A stretch of DNA of 64,000 nucleotides from Chaetoderma sp. LZ-2023a (lineage: Eukaryota > Mollusca > Caudofoveata > Chaetodermatida > Chaetodermatidae). The notes under the pieces are model-generated. The model had not been told where the DNA came from, did not search any database, and saw nothing but the letters and a program-made list of their open reading frames with translations. Made by a program: the position numbers and the translations under genes. Of the stretch, positions 52,369 to 63,649 are shown one piece after another. The stretch lies in NCBI GenBank assembly GCA_034401795.1, contig CM067372.1, positions 14,084,940 to 14,148,939 on the forward strand, in the 5' to 3' direction. Each line of letters opens with the position of its first letter. Within the stretch, counting starts at the first letter, position 1.

Positions 52369-53368
52369 TTTTTTGTATGATCTGTTCGGAAATACATAGA
52401 CGGTCTATGATAGTCCTATTTTCAAAGATTTGCCGACAAGAATGTAAGCATATTGACCATCTCTGGCCTGAGCAATGTTCGTTTAGCACTTACGATGCTG
52501 CCTGATAAACTGAAAAGTCTTTCTGATGGCACACTCGTCGCACATATACACAAGTATTTCCTAGCATACCGAGCTATTGTGGGATAATGCTCACAATTAA
52601 GCCGCCACCAGTCCATGGGATATATGTCCGAACTAACACATGGCTGGCTCTCATACATAAGAGATTTCATGCTTCAACGCGTTATCGGACTAGTTCTCAC
52701 TTGGTACTGGCTTTGTTTTTGCGAACAGTGTAGCTAGTGTTCTCTTCGCTGGTGTGGTCGGTGTGTCACTACTAGATGATGATTTTAACGAGCTGTTGAA
52801 TTTCACATGCATGTCTTTATCACTCACTAACGTTGTCCGTACATGGTTACACTCCTCTGCTGATAATGACTCTGTTTTAAAATGGGGATCTACATATGTT
52901 GCAAAGCTAACTAATTCCTTAGTAGCGGTACCTGAATATTTTCCCGACATATATGCGCGTATGTTATTCTTCAGAGACGACGTTAACGAATGGACATCAT
53001 CTGTGGTATCAAGAATGCTGTTTTCTAGCAGCTTTAATAAAGGTTGGACAGCAGAAAATGTCACATATTTCTCTGTTGAAAGGATATCAGTAAGATCAGC
53101 CACAGGGTCGAATGCTAGTTTCATCGCTTCTAAAACTTGAACATCATTATACCGCGGAATTAGATGTGCGCATTTTCGGTCCTCGCTAAGAACCGTACGA
53201 ATCACGGTTTCCTGTTCCAAGAATCTCTTTGCCATTGCATGTGCTGATCCCCAATGTGTGCAGCAGTCCTGTTAGAATAAAAACAAATTGATATTAGAAG
53301 TTATAAAAGATGTATATATGTAGGCATGTGTATATCTCGCATTTTCTAAACAATCACACAGAAAATCT

Positions 53369-53458
53369 GTTGAATATTTTGATAATAATTTGACGGGAAA
53401 CTGATGCTGCTACAAGCGGCAACACATTCTAGTAAAATTAATTTCAAAATATTCAATA
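53369..53458. repeat. Hairpin repeat family A (within transposase intron)
   Basis: TGTTGAATATTTTGATAATA arm and TTAATTTCAAAATATTCAAT arm. Confidence 0.88.
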
Positions 53459-53727
53459 TTAAGTTGAATAAATTGTCACATGTTCAAAATAGTTATGAAT
53501 GTTTAAGTACAGAAATTTTCATCTGGAAATTGGCTATGACACCATTCAATAGGCCTACTATTATGTCAGTAGTGAACGATGCTCACGTACGCTCAAGAGT
53601 GTTTGTTTTACAATGTATGGTTTTAATTGACCTATTGAATTTGAACAAGCTGATATTTGTTCGGCGCGCGTGGCTAGTCTGTTGCATCGGGGTATGTCTT
53701 ATGCACAGCTACTACAGTGGTCTTGGG

Positions 53728-53864
53728 TAAATGTCCACTTGTGACCAAAGAGAAGACTATTTTTGAAAATTTACCACTGGAATGACTGGCTCGATAATGG
53801 AGGAAGTCATTGTAATGGTAAAATTTCAAATATTCTTCTCTTGATCTGCAAACAGACATTTTCC
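53728..53864. repeat. Hairpin repeat family B (within transposase intron)
   Basis: AAATGTCCACTTGTGACC..TTTTTGAAAATTTACCACTG..GAATGACTGGCTCGATAATG with an inverse arm ending CTTGATCTGCAAACAGACAT. Confidence 0.88.
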
Positions 53865-56375
53865 ATCAGCAATACATTTGAAATTTTAATAGTAATAGTT
53901 AATTTCTTACCGTTATCAGTTGGTGATTCGGCAGTGACAATTGACTCTGCATACGTGTTAGCTCTCGTCGCCGCTTCCAGCTATAGCTGAATGAGGATAT
54001 GATAGTACGGCATACCGATAACGCACGTTTCACTTTGTCATCACCCTTGTATGAATTTGTTACCGCAAGATTTAAGTTGTGTCCAAAACACGAGATTCTT
54101 GGCCAACCAAGAATCGTATCCACAGCTTTCAAAACATTAGCCGCATTGTCTGTTGTTATACAGGATAACTGTTTAGGTTTGAGGGACCACGTTTCCATTA
54201 CTTCCATCAAACCATCCGCTATATTATCACTGGTGTGGTCCTCAGGGAAAAATAATGTTTGTAAGCATCTACTACGCAAATTCCATTGTTGATCGATAAA
54301 ATGAATAGTAAAGCCTAAATAGGGTTTCATTCCAGCACTTGACCACATGTCTGTGGTCGCAGTGAAGAATTCGGCTTCGATAACCTCTGAGTACTTCAGC
54401 GTAGAGCTTAGGGATTGCTACATCGGCGAAATGTCGCCTACCAGGTAATGCGTAACGAGAATCTAGGGTTTTGATCATCTCCTGAAAATGATGCTTCTCC
54501 ACCGTATAAATAGGAATGGCCTCACCAACAATGAACCGAGTAACTGAATTTGTTACCTCCTTCCAGCGACTAGAATTTTGTTCATATGACACACACACCT
54601 TTCTGCATATTGGATGTGATTTTCGGTTGCTTACTGGGCATTGCTGATTGACTCTCACTTTCGTCTTCATCGGTCCATTTACGTTTAGGTGTTCCTACAC
54701 ACTTTATCTTACTGTATAATGCTACGTGGTAGACTTTCAGATGATTCATCACATTAGACGTATTAGAATTAGGCACAGACACCACTTTTCTACAAGATCA
54801 ACAGATAGCTTTGGTTTCATCCTTGGCTATCATACCACTTTCATCCGCTTCAAAACCAAAATATTCCCACATGTGCCTTTCGTCTTTCGTATTAAATTTG
54901 ATTCAGACATGATCGCATTTGAAGAAAATCTTAAATTTTGGAAATTTATATACTTCATCACGGGTTGACTAACCAATCAGAAATAATCTTATTTTTAAAT
55001 ACCCACGTGCAACACCTTAACATCTTCATATAAAAGATGATTAAAAAACTATAAAACCTATAAGATTTCATTCAACCAATTACTCTAAACAATTGAAACT
55101 GAGTATTGTAATCATTTCCGTGAAGCCGTGCGCACAATGTAAAACTAATCATACTTGGTCAATATGCAGTGATTAACCAATCAGAGACATTGTTTTATAA
55201 GTGCTTCATGTCGGCAGCACAAATGATGGCGGTACGACGATACATGTCATTTACTCTCACCCCCAACCATTCGATATGGGCTCACCGACCTCATACATTC
55301 ATGCCTTATTCTTTGTATTGCGGTACGGACTTGTTTACTTTGACCACTCGATCTTGTTTGCCTATTCATTGTGTTATTAATGCGTGCTTAGTCTAGTAAC
55401 AGAGGGGGTTTGTTTGAATAATTTTTTTGACTCACGTAGACAAAACAACACGGATATCATAATATGAATGGATTATTTTCTTATTCTTGGTAAGTAGACA
55501 TTTTAAATTGTTACTTTTCAAACAATTATGTACGATTTTCAAATTTTTTACTTTTTACATTGAAAAAATCGCGATTAAAAAAAAAAATTGACTTTGACAA
55601 TTAAATTGAAAAATCGCACAAGCCTAATGGACAGACAGATGGATGGATGGACATACAGAAGACGGATGGGGTCATCGCTATACGACTGTGAATGACAAGT
55701 AAGCTAAGTTAAGAAAGCAAATTTCGGCTTCAAAATCCATCAAAAAATAAAATTGAACATGGCAGCCAAACACGCTAAAATTTGATTGGTCCATGGCGGC
55801 CATGTTTTTTACCTATCAAATTCCCATGAACAAACTTTAATGGCCCTTAGTCCATAATCATATCCCAGAATTTCAGCCTGATCCATTCAGCGGTTCTGCA
55901 GAAGTTATTTTCACGAAAACTAAGCCATCTAAGATGGCTGCCGAACCATTTGGCCAATCAAGTTCCTTCGAACAAACTTGGTTCAGCTCTTGCCCTATAT
56001 GATATTTCGTGAGTTTTGAATCGATCCACCAAGCAATTTCGGAGATTTTTAAAGAGGTTTCTAAAAATCGGCCAAAATCCAAGATGGTCACTGGCAAAAC
56101 TGGCCGATCGACTTTCTTTGAACAAACTTAGATCTGTATGCCCTAAGGATGCTTCCTGCCAAATATGATTGAAATCATCCAAGCAGTTCTTGAGAAGTCG
56201 TTTAAATAAAAAGTTGATGGATGGACGGACAGATGGCCAGACAGACGACGGATGGTCGCCACGTCATAAGCTCACTTGGCCATTCTGGCCAGGTGAGCTA
56301 ACTAGATCCATAGCCTACTTACATTGTTAATAATCATTATCTGCTATACACAGTCATGCCATTATTTAGACTGAC

Positions 56376-56536
56376 CATGAGAGCGTACAGCGCTTCCTTC
56401 TCTTGTGGAGACTGCATCTTGTGAGCGATAAGACGCACAGCAATCTGTGGCCCCTCCAGTTCCTTATTCACCTGATCACAGAATCCCATCACATCCTCCC
56501 AGTCTTCATCACGATTAGCAGGGTTTGTAGCTCTAT
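56376..56536 (-). CDS. GGA: GGA exon: VHS domain, N-terminal part
   Basis: Translates (after two split-codon bases) from RATNPANRDEDWEDVMGFCD through a segment ending AHKMQSPQEKEALYALM, matching helices 1-3 of the GGA VHS domain, which binds acidic-dileucine sorting signals. The acceptor is TTTTGTAG and the donor GTCAGT. The exon starts in phase 2, so an upstream exon must supply the first base of the codon and the initiator Met. A DIRS element ends only about 28 bp upstream of this acceptor. Confidence 0.93.
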
Positions 56537-56564
56537 CTACAAAATATCAAACAATTAAGACTAG

Positions 56565-56750
56565 AATGTAGGAAATTTCAATTTCCCTTTCTCCGAGATC
56601 TATCAATACTCACCATTCTATTACTTCTGACATACAGCTGGCCGGGACAGCTGGCTCTAGGACTATAGACTTAGAAAGCTTTACCGACTCCTTGGAACTG
56701 GGTACTCGGCTCCCAACTGCCGAGTACCCGTCTACCATGAAGCCATATTG
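56565..56750. repeat. DIRS D3 left inverted terminal repeat
   Basis: Inverse of 63425-63590 across TCAATACTCACCATTCTATT, GACTATAGACTTAGAAAGCT and CCGAGTACCCGTCTACCATG. Confidence 0.93.
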
Positions 56751-56811
56751 TTTGCATCGCCACCAAACAAGAGAAACTCATGGCTTGCCTCCGTGGGGCT
56801 GGGAGGCTGGG

Positions 56812-56930
56812 TCCGTAATAGAATGGTGAGTATTGATAGATCTCGGAGAAAGGGAAATTGAAATTTCCTACATTCTCCTTCGATCAATACTCACCATTCG
56901 ATTACTTCTGATATACACCAGATTTGGTCA
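56812..56930. repeat. DIRS D3 internal complementary region
   Basis: 56812-56872 is the inverse of the left outer end (GAGAAAGGGAAATTGAAATT). 56866-56930 is the inverse of the right outer end (CATTCTCCTTCGATCAATAC). Confidence 0.93.
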
Positions 56931-57439
56931 GTAACCTGGTGGGAAGGGGCAAGCCATAACTGCTACTTTTGCCCCTTGGAGAAAGAGCTAGACTTAAACT
57001 TGACTAATGGAGACCTAAAAGGACCATCAAGTTAACGGAACCGAATCACATTCGCATCACGGCCACCCCCCCCCCCCCCCCCCTTTTTTTTTCCTAAGAA
57101 AAGAGAGAGAACTCACGAACATGCATCTCGCCTGAAAACACAAATATGCCAAGAGGGTTAGCTGCTCTTTGCATATATTAGCCTGGGAATGAGCATGAAT
57201 ATATAAGATGAATGATCATGATATATAGACATAATACAAAACACTCTCAATCCTGAATTACCTCATGATATTTGGATTTCAGACCTGGAGCCTCCAACCA
57301 TTCACTTGTCCGGCCATCAGTGACACAATCTGGTTGATATCCTCTTGCTCGACCATGCCTGCTTCTTAATTCTCTCTTACAAATGCCAAAAAAGGAAGAA
57401 GAGCAGTGAGGTCATATAGCTATCGTCTCAAAACAGCTA

Positions 57440-58600
57440 AAGCGAGTGGAATGGCGAAGTCTGACACATCCCTCATATAGTAATCCGTGAAAGAGGACTC
57501 ACAGTGCCATTGTGCAACAGCCATGATGTCCTTAAACGGAACACCATTGTAAAAGGGCGGAAGAGGCTGCTATTCCTCTAACATCGTGCCTTGCGCATTG
57601 CACTTGGTGCCCAGTCGTAATCTCACGGGTAGTCTAAATGCATTCGACTACCCAACGAGAGATAGAATCCATGGATGCGGCGCCATATGGCTCCGTATGG
57701 CAGATCCACAGATGTCTATCATTCGACCGTAACGCGTCTGTCCGTTTTGTACTTAGTCAAAGCACGGACTGGGCACCAGACACTGGCATCACGATCAAAC
57801 CTACTTAGTTTCGGTACAACGATCGGTTTGCCAGGATATCTCGAAGATCGAATCTTTGACATAAACTCTGCTCTTGGCAGTAGACGCAGACCCTCTCTGG
57901 AGACAATAAATCGGTCCCTCTCTGCTGAAAGTGCATGGATCACACTGCGCCTTCTAGCTGAGGAAGCTGCCAATAGAAAGACCGCCTTTAGAGTCAAATG
58001 CTTTAGACTAGCCGAAACGCAACGGTTCGAAAGGGTGCTTGGCCAGTACATTAAGCACTAAAGATAGACTCCAGGCTGGAATGACTACCGGTTGTCTCGG
58101 TCGGAGATTGCTCATTCCCTTCACCATCCCACTCAACTGGGCCACCTCTGGACTACCCCTGTTGGCTAGACAAGGGATAACTGATGCCAAAGCTGAGTTG
58201 TATCCAGCAATTGTGACAGGAGCTAGTCTTGAAAAGAACAGCTCACAGAGAAAGTCTGCTATTTGCTGAATAGTGGAATGAAAGGTAACAATACCCTTTT
58301 CCTCACACCAGTCTGCAAATCCATTAACCTTGTTGTTATTTGACCTGAAGGTTGACCTCCCTCTCACAGCTGCGATAAAATCTGCAGCATGTCGAGAAAA
58401 GCCCTCCGACGTGGAACGTTGTTTGACAACAAACACGCAGTCAATAACATTTCGGGACGCTCGTGTAGGAAGCGTCCCTTGGCCTGGGAGATTATGTTCG
58501 GAATCTCGGGTAACTGCACTGGATTTTCCACTCGCAGACCTCGAAGATCCGTGAACCACGCCCTGCTGGGCCAAATGGCGCTATAGCAGGACCAGGCACG
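57440..58600 (-). pseudogene. DIRS D3 tyrosine recombinase, frameshifted
   Basis: Pieces read FSRHAADFIAAVRGRSTFRS, FADWCEEKGI, GMSNLRPRQPVVIPAWSLSL, then (58051-57719) LLAASSARRRSVIHALSAER and CPVRALTKYK. Further on are HDVRGIAASSA, AVAQWHCESSFTDYYMRD in shifted frames. Catalytic Arg, HxxR and Tyr positions are all recognisable. At least two frame breaks (near 58030 and 57560-57640) inactivate it. Confidence 0.88.
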
Positions 58601-58639
58601 GTTCCTCCCTGATCTTCACCAATATCTTCGGTAGAAGAA

Positions 58640-60538
58640 TGGTGGGTGGGTACGCGTAAGCGTGCATCCCTCTCCAGCTTAACGCCAGAGCGTCTGTATC
58701 GACGGCATTAGGATCTGTATCGGCGAGTCATGATTTGAGCATTTTCCCTTGTGGCGAACAAGTCCACGTTGGGTTTGCCCCAATGCTCGAAGATCCTGTG
58801 AAGAACTGGAGGGTTGAGAGACCATTCTGTTGGCAGAATTCTCTGTCTGCGAGACAAAGCATCCGCCAGAATGTTCAATCGCCCAGGAATATGAGCTGCT
58901 TTAAAAACAACCGAGTAATTCCTGCACCACTGAGATACATAGTGTGGGTGACTTGGTCTCGCCTTGGCGATTTCTGTATGATACTACTGTTGAGTTGTCC
59001 GACCGTATCAATATCGCGTTGCCCCTGACTCTTGGAAGAAACCTTTTCCAATGCCAGTTCCACTGCCATCATATCCAACAGATTGATATGCAGCTGGCTC
59101 TCTTGGAGAGTCCATGTGCCCGAGACCTGGTGTTCTCCTAGGCAGGGCCCCCATCCCTCCAGCGATGCATCCGTGTACACGGACAGCTGGGGTTGGGGTA
59201 GGTGCCGCGAAAAAACTCCTACTAGGAGATTCTGACGCTTTTTCCCACCATACAAGATGCGACATTATTGGCTCCAAAACTGGCACCAGTTTTGACAGGG
59301 GTTCTATTCTCTGTTTCCACAGAGACATCAGATACAACTGGATAGGTCTTCGCATACGAGCAGTGTACGGGTATACCTGCTACATGGAGACCATCATGCC
59401 CAGCATCTGAAGAAACCGCCTCGCCTGAATGTGGTTTCCCAATCGAAACTCTTGAGGATGGCTAACAGAGACACCACTCTGGGCTCTGACGGGTATAAAA
59501 CCCCGCCCTCCTCGAGATCGAATCGCATCCTTAAATAAACGAAATGTTGAGTGGTGTGTCAACTCAGATTTCTCCTTGTTGACTATCTAGCCTAGATCTG
59601 AAAGCAACTTCAGATTCAGAGCAGTATCCACCTCTAACCTGGCTGATGATCAGCCAATCGTCTATGTAGGTGTGAAGCACCACGTTCTCTTTTCTGAGAA
59701 ACGCTGTCACCACAAGGACCACTCTGGTGAAAACCCCTTGGAGCTGTCGACAGGCCGAATGGGAGGATTTAAACTCCCATACTAGAATCTGAAACACAAC
59801 TCTCAGAAACCTGTGACAACTCCCGTTCATAGGAATGTGGGAACATGTATCTCTCAGATCGATCGATACACACCACACCCCCTTCCTCAATCCTGCCATT
59901 ACCGACCTCAGTTTCCATCTGAAACCGAGGCGTATGGATAAACCAATTCAATGGCCTGAGACTGAGTACGGGTCTCCATCCCCCTGTGCTCATGGGGACA
60001 AGGAACATGTTTGAATAGAAGCCTGGAGTGTTCCGGTTTGCTAGTTTATTGCTCCCTTCAGAAGCAAACCTGACACTTCGTTTTTAATAGCTTCTAACTT
60101 GTCTGGTCCCGTTGAACGGGTGACCAGACAGGTGCCAAAGACAGATTCTGTGGTGGAAAGTCCCACCACTCTGGTATGTACCCCTGGGATAACCATCCCA
60201 GGACCAGACTGTCTGATGTCACACCTCTCCAAACCTCGACGAAAACGCATGAGCCTTCCACCCACTATAGATGCCTCAACGTCTAATGGGGGTGTCTGGC
60301 TCGCGTATCCGCTCCTCCCCCCCGCCCCCCCCCTTCTTGACGAGAGAGAGAGAGGGAGCTGAGAACCATATTGGTCTTGGCTTGGCCGGTCTAACTGGCA
60401 CCGCTGTTCCTGTCGCACAGGTGCGGTCCAGGCAGATGCGAAGGGAGCCCTCGTACCCTCGGGTATGATCCGCTCCCTTCTGTCCGCCCTTTGAGGACTT
60501 ACCTCTCCCCTTCCCGCCTCTCGGGCGATCAGGAGCAA
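58640..60538 (-). pseudogene. DIRS D3 reverse transcriptase/RNase H, frameshifted
   Basis: Reads EAIKNEVSGLLLKGAIN, STGGWRPVLSLRPLNWFIHT, CVSIDLRDTCSHIPMNGS, LHTYIDDWLI (catalytic YIDD), then RRPIQLYLMSLW, LSVYTDASLEGWGPCLGEHQ and HINLLDMMAVELALE (RNase H), in at least four different frames. It is homologous to the 818-codon ORF of D2, but diverged. Methylase-like and late RNase H parts (58640-58870) are not readable in one frame. Confidence 0.87.
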
Positions 60539-60631
60539 TATTGGGGAGGGTAGAGGTCCCTACAACCTTCTTGGCTTTCTTCGCCGAGGCGGCTGAGAAA
60601 ACCCAGCAGAAAACAGAAGCAGCACTATGCT

Positions 60632-62348
60632 TTAGGCTTTCACCTTACTTTTTCTCTGTTTCTTGAAGGTTGCCCGGTCAGCAGCCTGACTAGTCAGATA
60701 AACCGCCAACCGACTATGCACAATGCTGGCCGTGTCCTCCAAGATGGCCAGCGCCTGGCCACCAAAGATGCTAAGGCCTGTCAGGGGCGTCCCAAGAAGA
60801 CGCTCCCTGACGGCAGTAGCTGGACGCATATGGCCAAGGACCATCTGCCTCCTGGACATAGTCACACGCGCCTGCACCCTTGCCAATGCGTCCATAGACA
60901 GCACCAGTCCGTCATTAACGCACGAAAGCGCCACACGTGGCACAGGGTGGCCTGCCCCCCACTTCAGCCCACACCGACTGAAGAAGACGATAAGAGTGGT
61001 TGACAGCACTCAGTGCTGTCCTCACACCCCCATCACATAGGGACAGGACTTCATTATGGTGTACCTGAGCTTTGTCCACCAGTGCCGGGGCGGGGCCACC
61101 CGCTCCAGCACTCTGGACACCCAGTACCCAGCGGTCATCCTCGGTGACCAACGGGACAACACCATACCTGTCGTATTCCCCCCGTGGAATACGACCCCTC
61201 GCCCGCACCTCCATGGAGGCCGCAAGAAGCTGGCCCTTGTTCATGCGTTGTTTGCTATAAATAGCATCAAGCAACACCATAAACCATGGATCCAGTCCAA
61301 CAGACTGGATCAGGGCTGCGGGCAAGATCCCCATCCTAATCGATGCACCGATGGACGGGTTACATCCTCCTCGGCCGTGGTCGAAACCACAGATGGGTCC
61401 ACCCTGGCTAGCCAAGCCAGAGCCTCAGACCAATCCGTCTCCGAGGAGGACACTCTCGTGAACACGTCACCCGTTGACATGTTCACGGCCCTACCAGCAA
61501 CAGCCTCCCGGCTAGGAGCCATTGCTGATATGCCAGGAACTCCGGTACCGTACGGTTCCGCCGCCACCCCATGGAACACACCAGTCCATGGAGTAGGCCT
61601 GCACGGAAAACTGTGCGGACCCGTAGCGGTTAAGGGACCGTGGCCAAACACGGGCGCCAACGGCACCCCATGTCTGACCGCCGGACCAGGCCAGATAGGT
61701 GAGTACCATGCCTGGCCGGCTACACCAGTCACTGTGTTGGTTGGCGGCAAACAAACCATCACGGGACCGGTGCCCGGTACCGGAGTGGCCTCAACCACGG
61801 GCGGAGCCGCTGCCCTGGCTTGCGCCAGGCCAGACAGATGGAGGACCTCCATGCTCTCCACCCGCGGCATCACAGGCCGCAGCACCCTCTCCTCCTCGGC
61901 CTCCTCATCTTCAGACCCCTAAGAGTCGTCACTAGACAAGGAAAACCGTGGAGCCGTCCTTGCGGACGGCTCCCATGCCTGACAGACCGGCCACCGCTAC
62001 TGGACCACCCGGAGGTAGCCGCAGAGAGACAGAACCCATCAGGCCGGAGCCCGACGGGACTGCCAGCGGGCCGTACGAAACGGCTCCCTCGGTGGCCAGT
62101 CCAGAACCCTGTCCAAGGACAGGGTCCGAATCAAACATGGAGAGAGACTGCCCTACAACTTTTGGCAGCAGGGACGACACCAGCGTGGGCAGAACGCTAT
62201 GCAAGACACCTTGCCTAGCCGGACCAAACCACGCCGGCGGTGCCATCTCCGCCACCTCCGGTTGCAGACGTGGAACGCCCCCACGGGCCGAAACGGACGC
62301 TCCACGATTTACTTTCGGACCGCCTGACCCCGCGTCAGACCCTGCCAA
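60632..62348 (-). pseudogene. DIRS D3 gag-like region, frameshifted
   Basis: Open pieces 62348-61932, 61885-61310, 61415-60915 and 61009-60632 resemble D2 gag in layout: Pro/Gly/Val-rich N-terminal half, SSSETDWSEALAWLARVDPS (compare EEDWSDACQWLVSVRPDLPV in D2), PRGEYDRYGVVPL (compare PLDYQRYGVVPK), VNHSYRLLQSV, and RERLLGTPLTGLSIFGGQAL (compare NRLLRTPMTGPGLFGGEG). The shared blocks confirm that it is gag of a related but distinct lineage. Confidence 0.85.
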
Positions 62349-63424
62349 GTCCTTCTGGCAAGGAACTTAAGCATCATATCGACCGACCACACAGCGCAAA
62401 CGTTACACCTACTGTCAAGACTACACTTAGTACAGTGGAAACAGACATGGTCCTTGCATAGAACCCGTACGATATGTGGCACTCGACACCTGATGGCGGG
62501 GCTGGCTTGGCCTATAAAAAACCAAACCTACAATAAGCCAGCGGAACGAAACAAAAATGGAAGGCAGACAATTAATTTTCACATATATTGGCCATAAATT
62601 AACTGTCACCCTCCCGCACCCCACCCCGCAACGTTACAGCAAAGATCGCATTGATTATGACGACAAGAACGAAGCGGGCAATAATACACCCATACACTGA
62701 TCCTCAAGGATGTATAACGGAACCAGGAATCATATCGCATAGCATTCGGGGTATATTTACTAATAAATATAAATTATACTCCTAACGAAGGCCAAAACGA
62801 TGTGTGAAGAAACAACAAAATGTAAACAAACTGCTGTAGCACACGGTAAAACCACAGACCACACATCTAAATCAAGAATTTTGAAACCACTGATCATTGC
62901 AAACAGATCGTGATAACACGCAAAACTTGAAAATTCCAAAGTTTTTCTGGTACCAATTAAAGTACGCAGCACCCAGAATCAGATGCGCGAATTAATGAAA
63001 CATTTTCTTCACATAAACATCCGAGAAACACGGGTGTGACGACACCCGCTCGGATCTTACGGAGAACGACGTCAGCCGATAATCGTGTTAAAACACTGAT
63101 AAGCCAACACCTAATTTCATATCTGCCGATCGCCTGTTGGGGATTTAAAGGAAGGCGATTATCTGCATATTTCGTTGTTAACACACGTCCCAGATTCTTT
63201 GGGGTTAGAAATTGACACAGACGAAATTTTAGAGACCTAAGTCTTTTAACTATGGAATAACATGGAAATATACGCCCTGATTATCATCGGAAGCATCCAT
63301 ATTAATCCAAAATATCCTTTTGAGAACGCACAAGCTATCACAATTAATCACAGTAAAAAGACTTAGGCGTAAACAATCTTAAGACTTTCCAACTGCAAAA
63401 AGCATGTATTCTCTTGTCGCTATG
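62349..63424 (-). other. DIRS D3 5' leader
   Basis: Between the gag region and the right terminal repeat. No domain recognised; I could not identify the counterpart of the 17-codon gag exon here. Confidence 0.5.
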
Positions 63425-63590
63425 CAAACAAGAATGAGCTTCATGGTAGACGGGTACTCGGCAGTTGGGAGCCAAGTACCCGGTTCCAAGGAGTCGGTAA
63501 AGCTTTCTAAGTCTATAGTCCTAGAGCCAGCTGTCAGGGCCAGCTGTATATCAGAAGTAATAGAATGGTGAGTATTGATCGAAGGAGAAT
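63425..63590. repeat. DIRS D3 right inverted terminal repeat
   Basis: Inverse of the left repeat; ends AATGGTGAGTATTGATCGAA then GGAGAATG. Confidence 0.93.
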
Positions 63591-63649
63591 GCCCAGTCTG
63601 CAATATCGTGTTTCTATCCCCCTGGGGATAGATTGTATAGCACTTTTTT

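Larger units (their letters stand above)
52422..54990 (-). pseudogene. hAT transposase (BED finger, RNase H-like fold, hAT C-terminal domain)
   Basis: In order on the minus strand: MWEYFGF..ETKAIC*SCRK..SNVMNHLKVYH (BED zinc finger, with a TGA replacing a residue between its two Cys), SRWKEVTNSVTRFIVGEAIP, KPYLGFTIHFIDQQWNLRSR, CITTDNAANVLKAV and ISCFGHNLNLAV (catalytic-core motifs of the hAT fold), then an intron, then DCCTHWGSAHAMAKRFLEQE, and the C-terminal dimerisation block PMDWWRLNCEHYP..LCICATSVPSERLFSLSGSI. The intron 53269-53911 has GTAAGA and TTCTAACAG and keeps the frame (HQLIT-DCCTHW). Frameshifts near 54300-54350 and 54590 and a TAG near 52690 break it. Absence of one open frame makes activity unlikely. 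Confidence 0.9.
51432..55626 (-). mobile_element. hAT DNA transposon, autonomous type but degenerate
   Basis: Termini CAGGCTTGTGCGATTTTTGC and TTGAAAAATCGCACAAGCCTA are inverted; flanks ACGGACAG (51424-51431) and ATGGACAG (55627-55634) form an 8-bp target duplication with one mismatch, the size typical of hAT. It encodes a BED-finger hAT transposase on the minus strand, now interrupted. Subterminal ATCGCGATCGA motifs may be transposase binding sites. It is inserted in family X copy 4. Confidence 0.93.
50415..56300 (+). mobile_element. Composite repeat family X, copy 4
   Basis: Starts AACAAGAGTCCCAATGGACC and GTATCGCTCACCTGGAACAT; ends ATAAGCTCACTTGGCCATTC then TGGCCAGGTGAGCTAA. The outer ends CTCACCTGG and CCAGGTGAG are inverted. 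Near its end GGATGGACGGACAGATGG-type sequence is typical of this family. It holds hairpin A copies and the hAT element 51432-55626. It encodes nothing itself. Confidence 0.82.
13489..56536 (-). other. GGA: GGA clathrin-adaptor gene, 11 coding exons, incomplete at both ends
   Basis: GGA proteins are Arf1-dependent monomeric clathrin adaptors that sort acidic-dileucine cargo at the trans-Golgi network. Eleven exons in order on the minus strand encode the VHS domain, the GAT domain and part of the hinge. They are listed separately. Each is bounded by AG and GT, and exon phases agree across all ten introns (lengths 161, 99, 159, 66, 81, 138, 85, 78, 63, 95 and 250 nt). The start-codon exon is not visible and should lie beyond the DIRS element at 56565-63590. 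The C-terminal gamma-ear exons were not found left of 13489. Introns reach about 16.5 kb and are built mostly of mobile elements. Identification rests on recognising the family from the translated exons. Confidence 0.93.
56565..63590 (-). mobile_element. DIRS retrotransposon lineage C, copy D3, 7.0 kb
   Basis: Same plan as D2 with different sequence: terminal repeats, internal complementary region, and minus-strand gag, RT/RNase H and tyrosine recombinase remnants. AGAATG occurs at both ends (left AAT 56565-56567, right AAT 63588-63590) and once at the junction inside the internal complementary region. All ORFs are frameshifted, so it is a defective copy. Its left end is 28 bp upstream of a GGA splice acceptor. 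Total length (7026 bp) is close to D2 (7016 bp). Confidence 0.92.

Noticed and set aside
54726-54968. Plus-strand 80-codon frame over the BED-finger region
   Set aside because: Antisense shadow; the minus strand carries the BED motif.
61056-61922. 288-codon plus-strand frame
   Set aside because: GC-rich antisense shadow of the D3 gag-like region; no recognisable domain.
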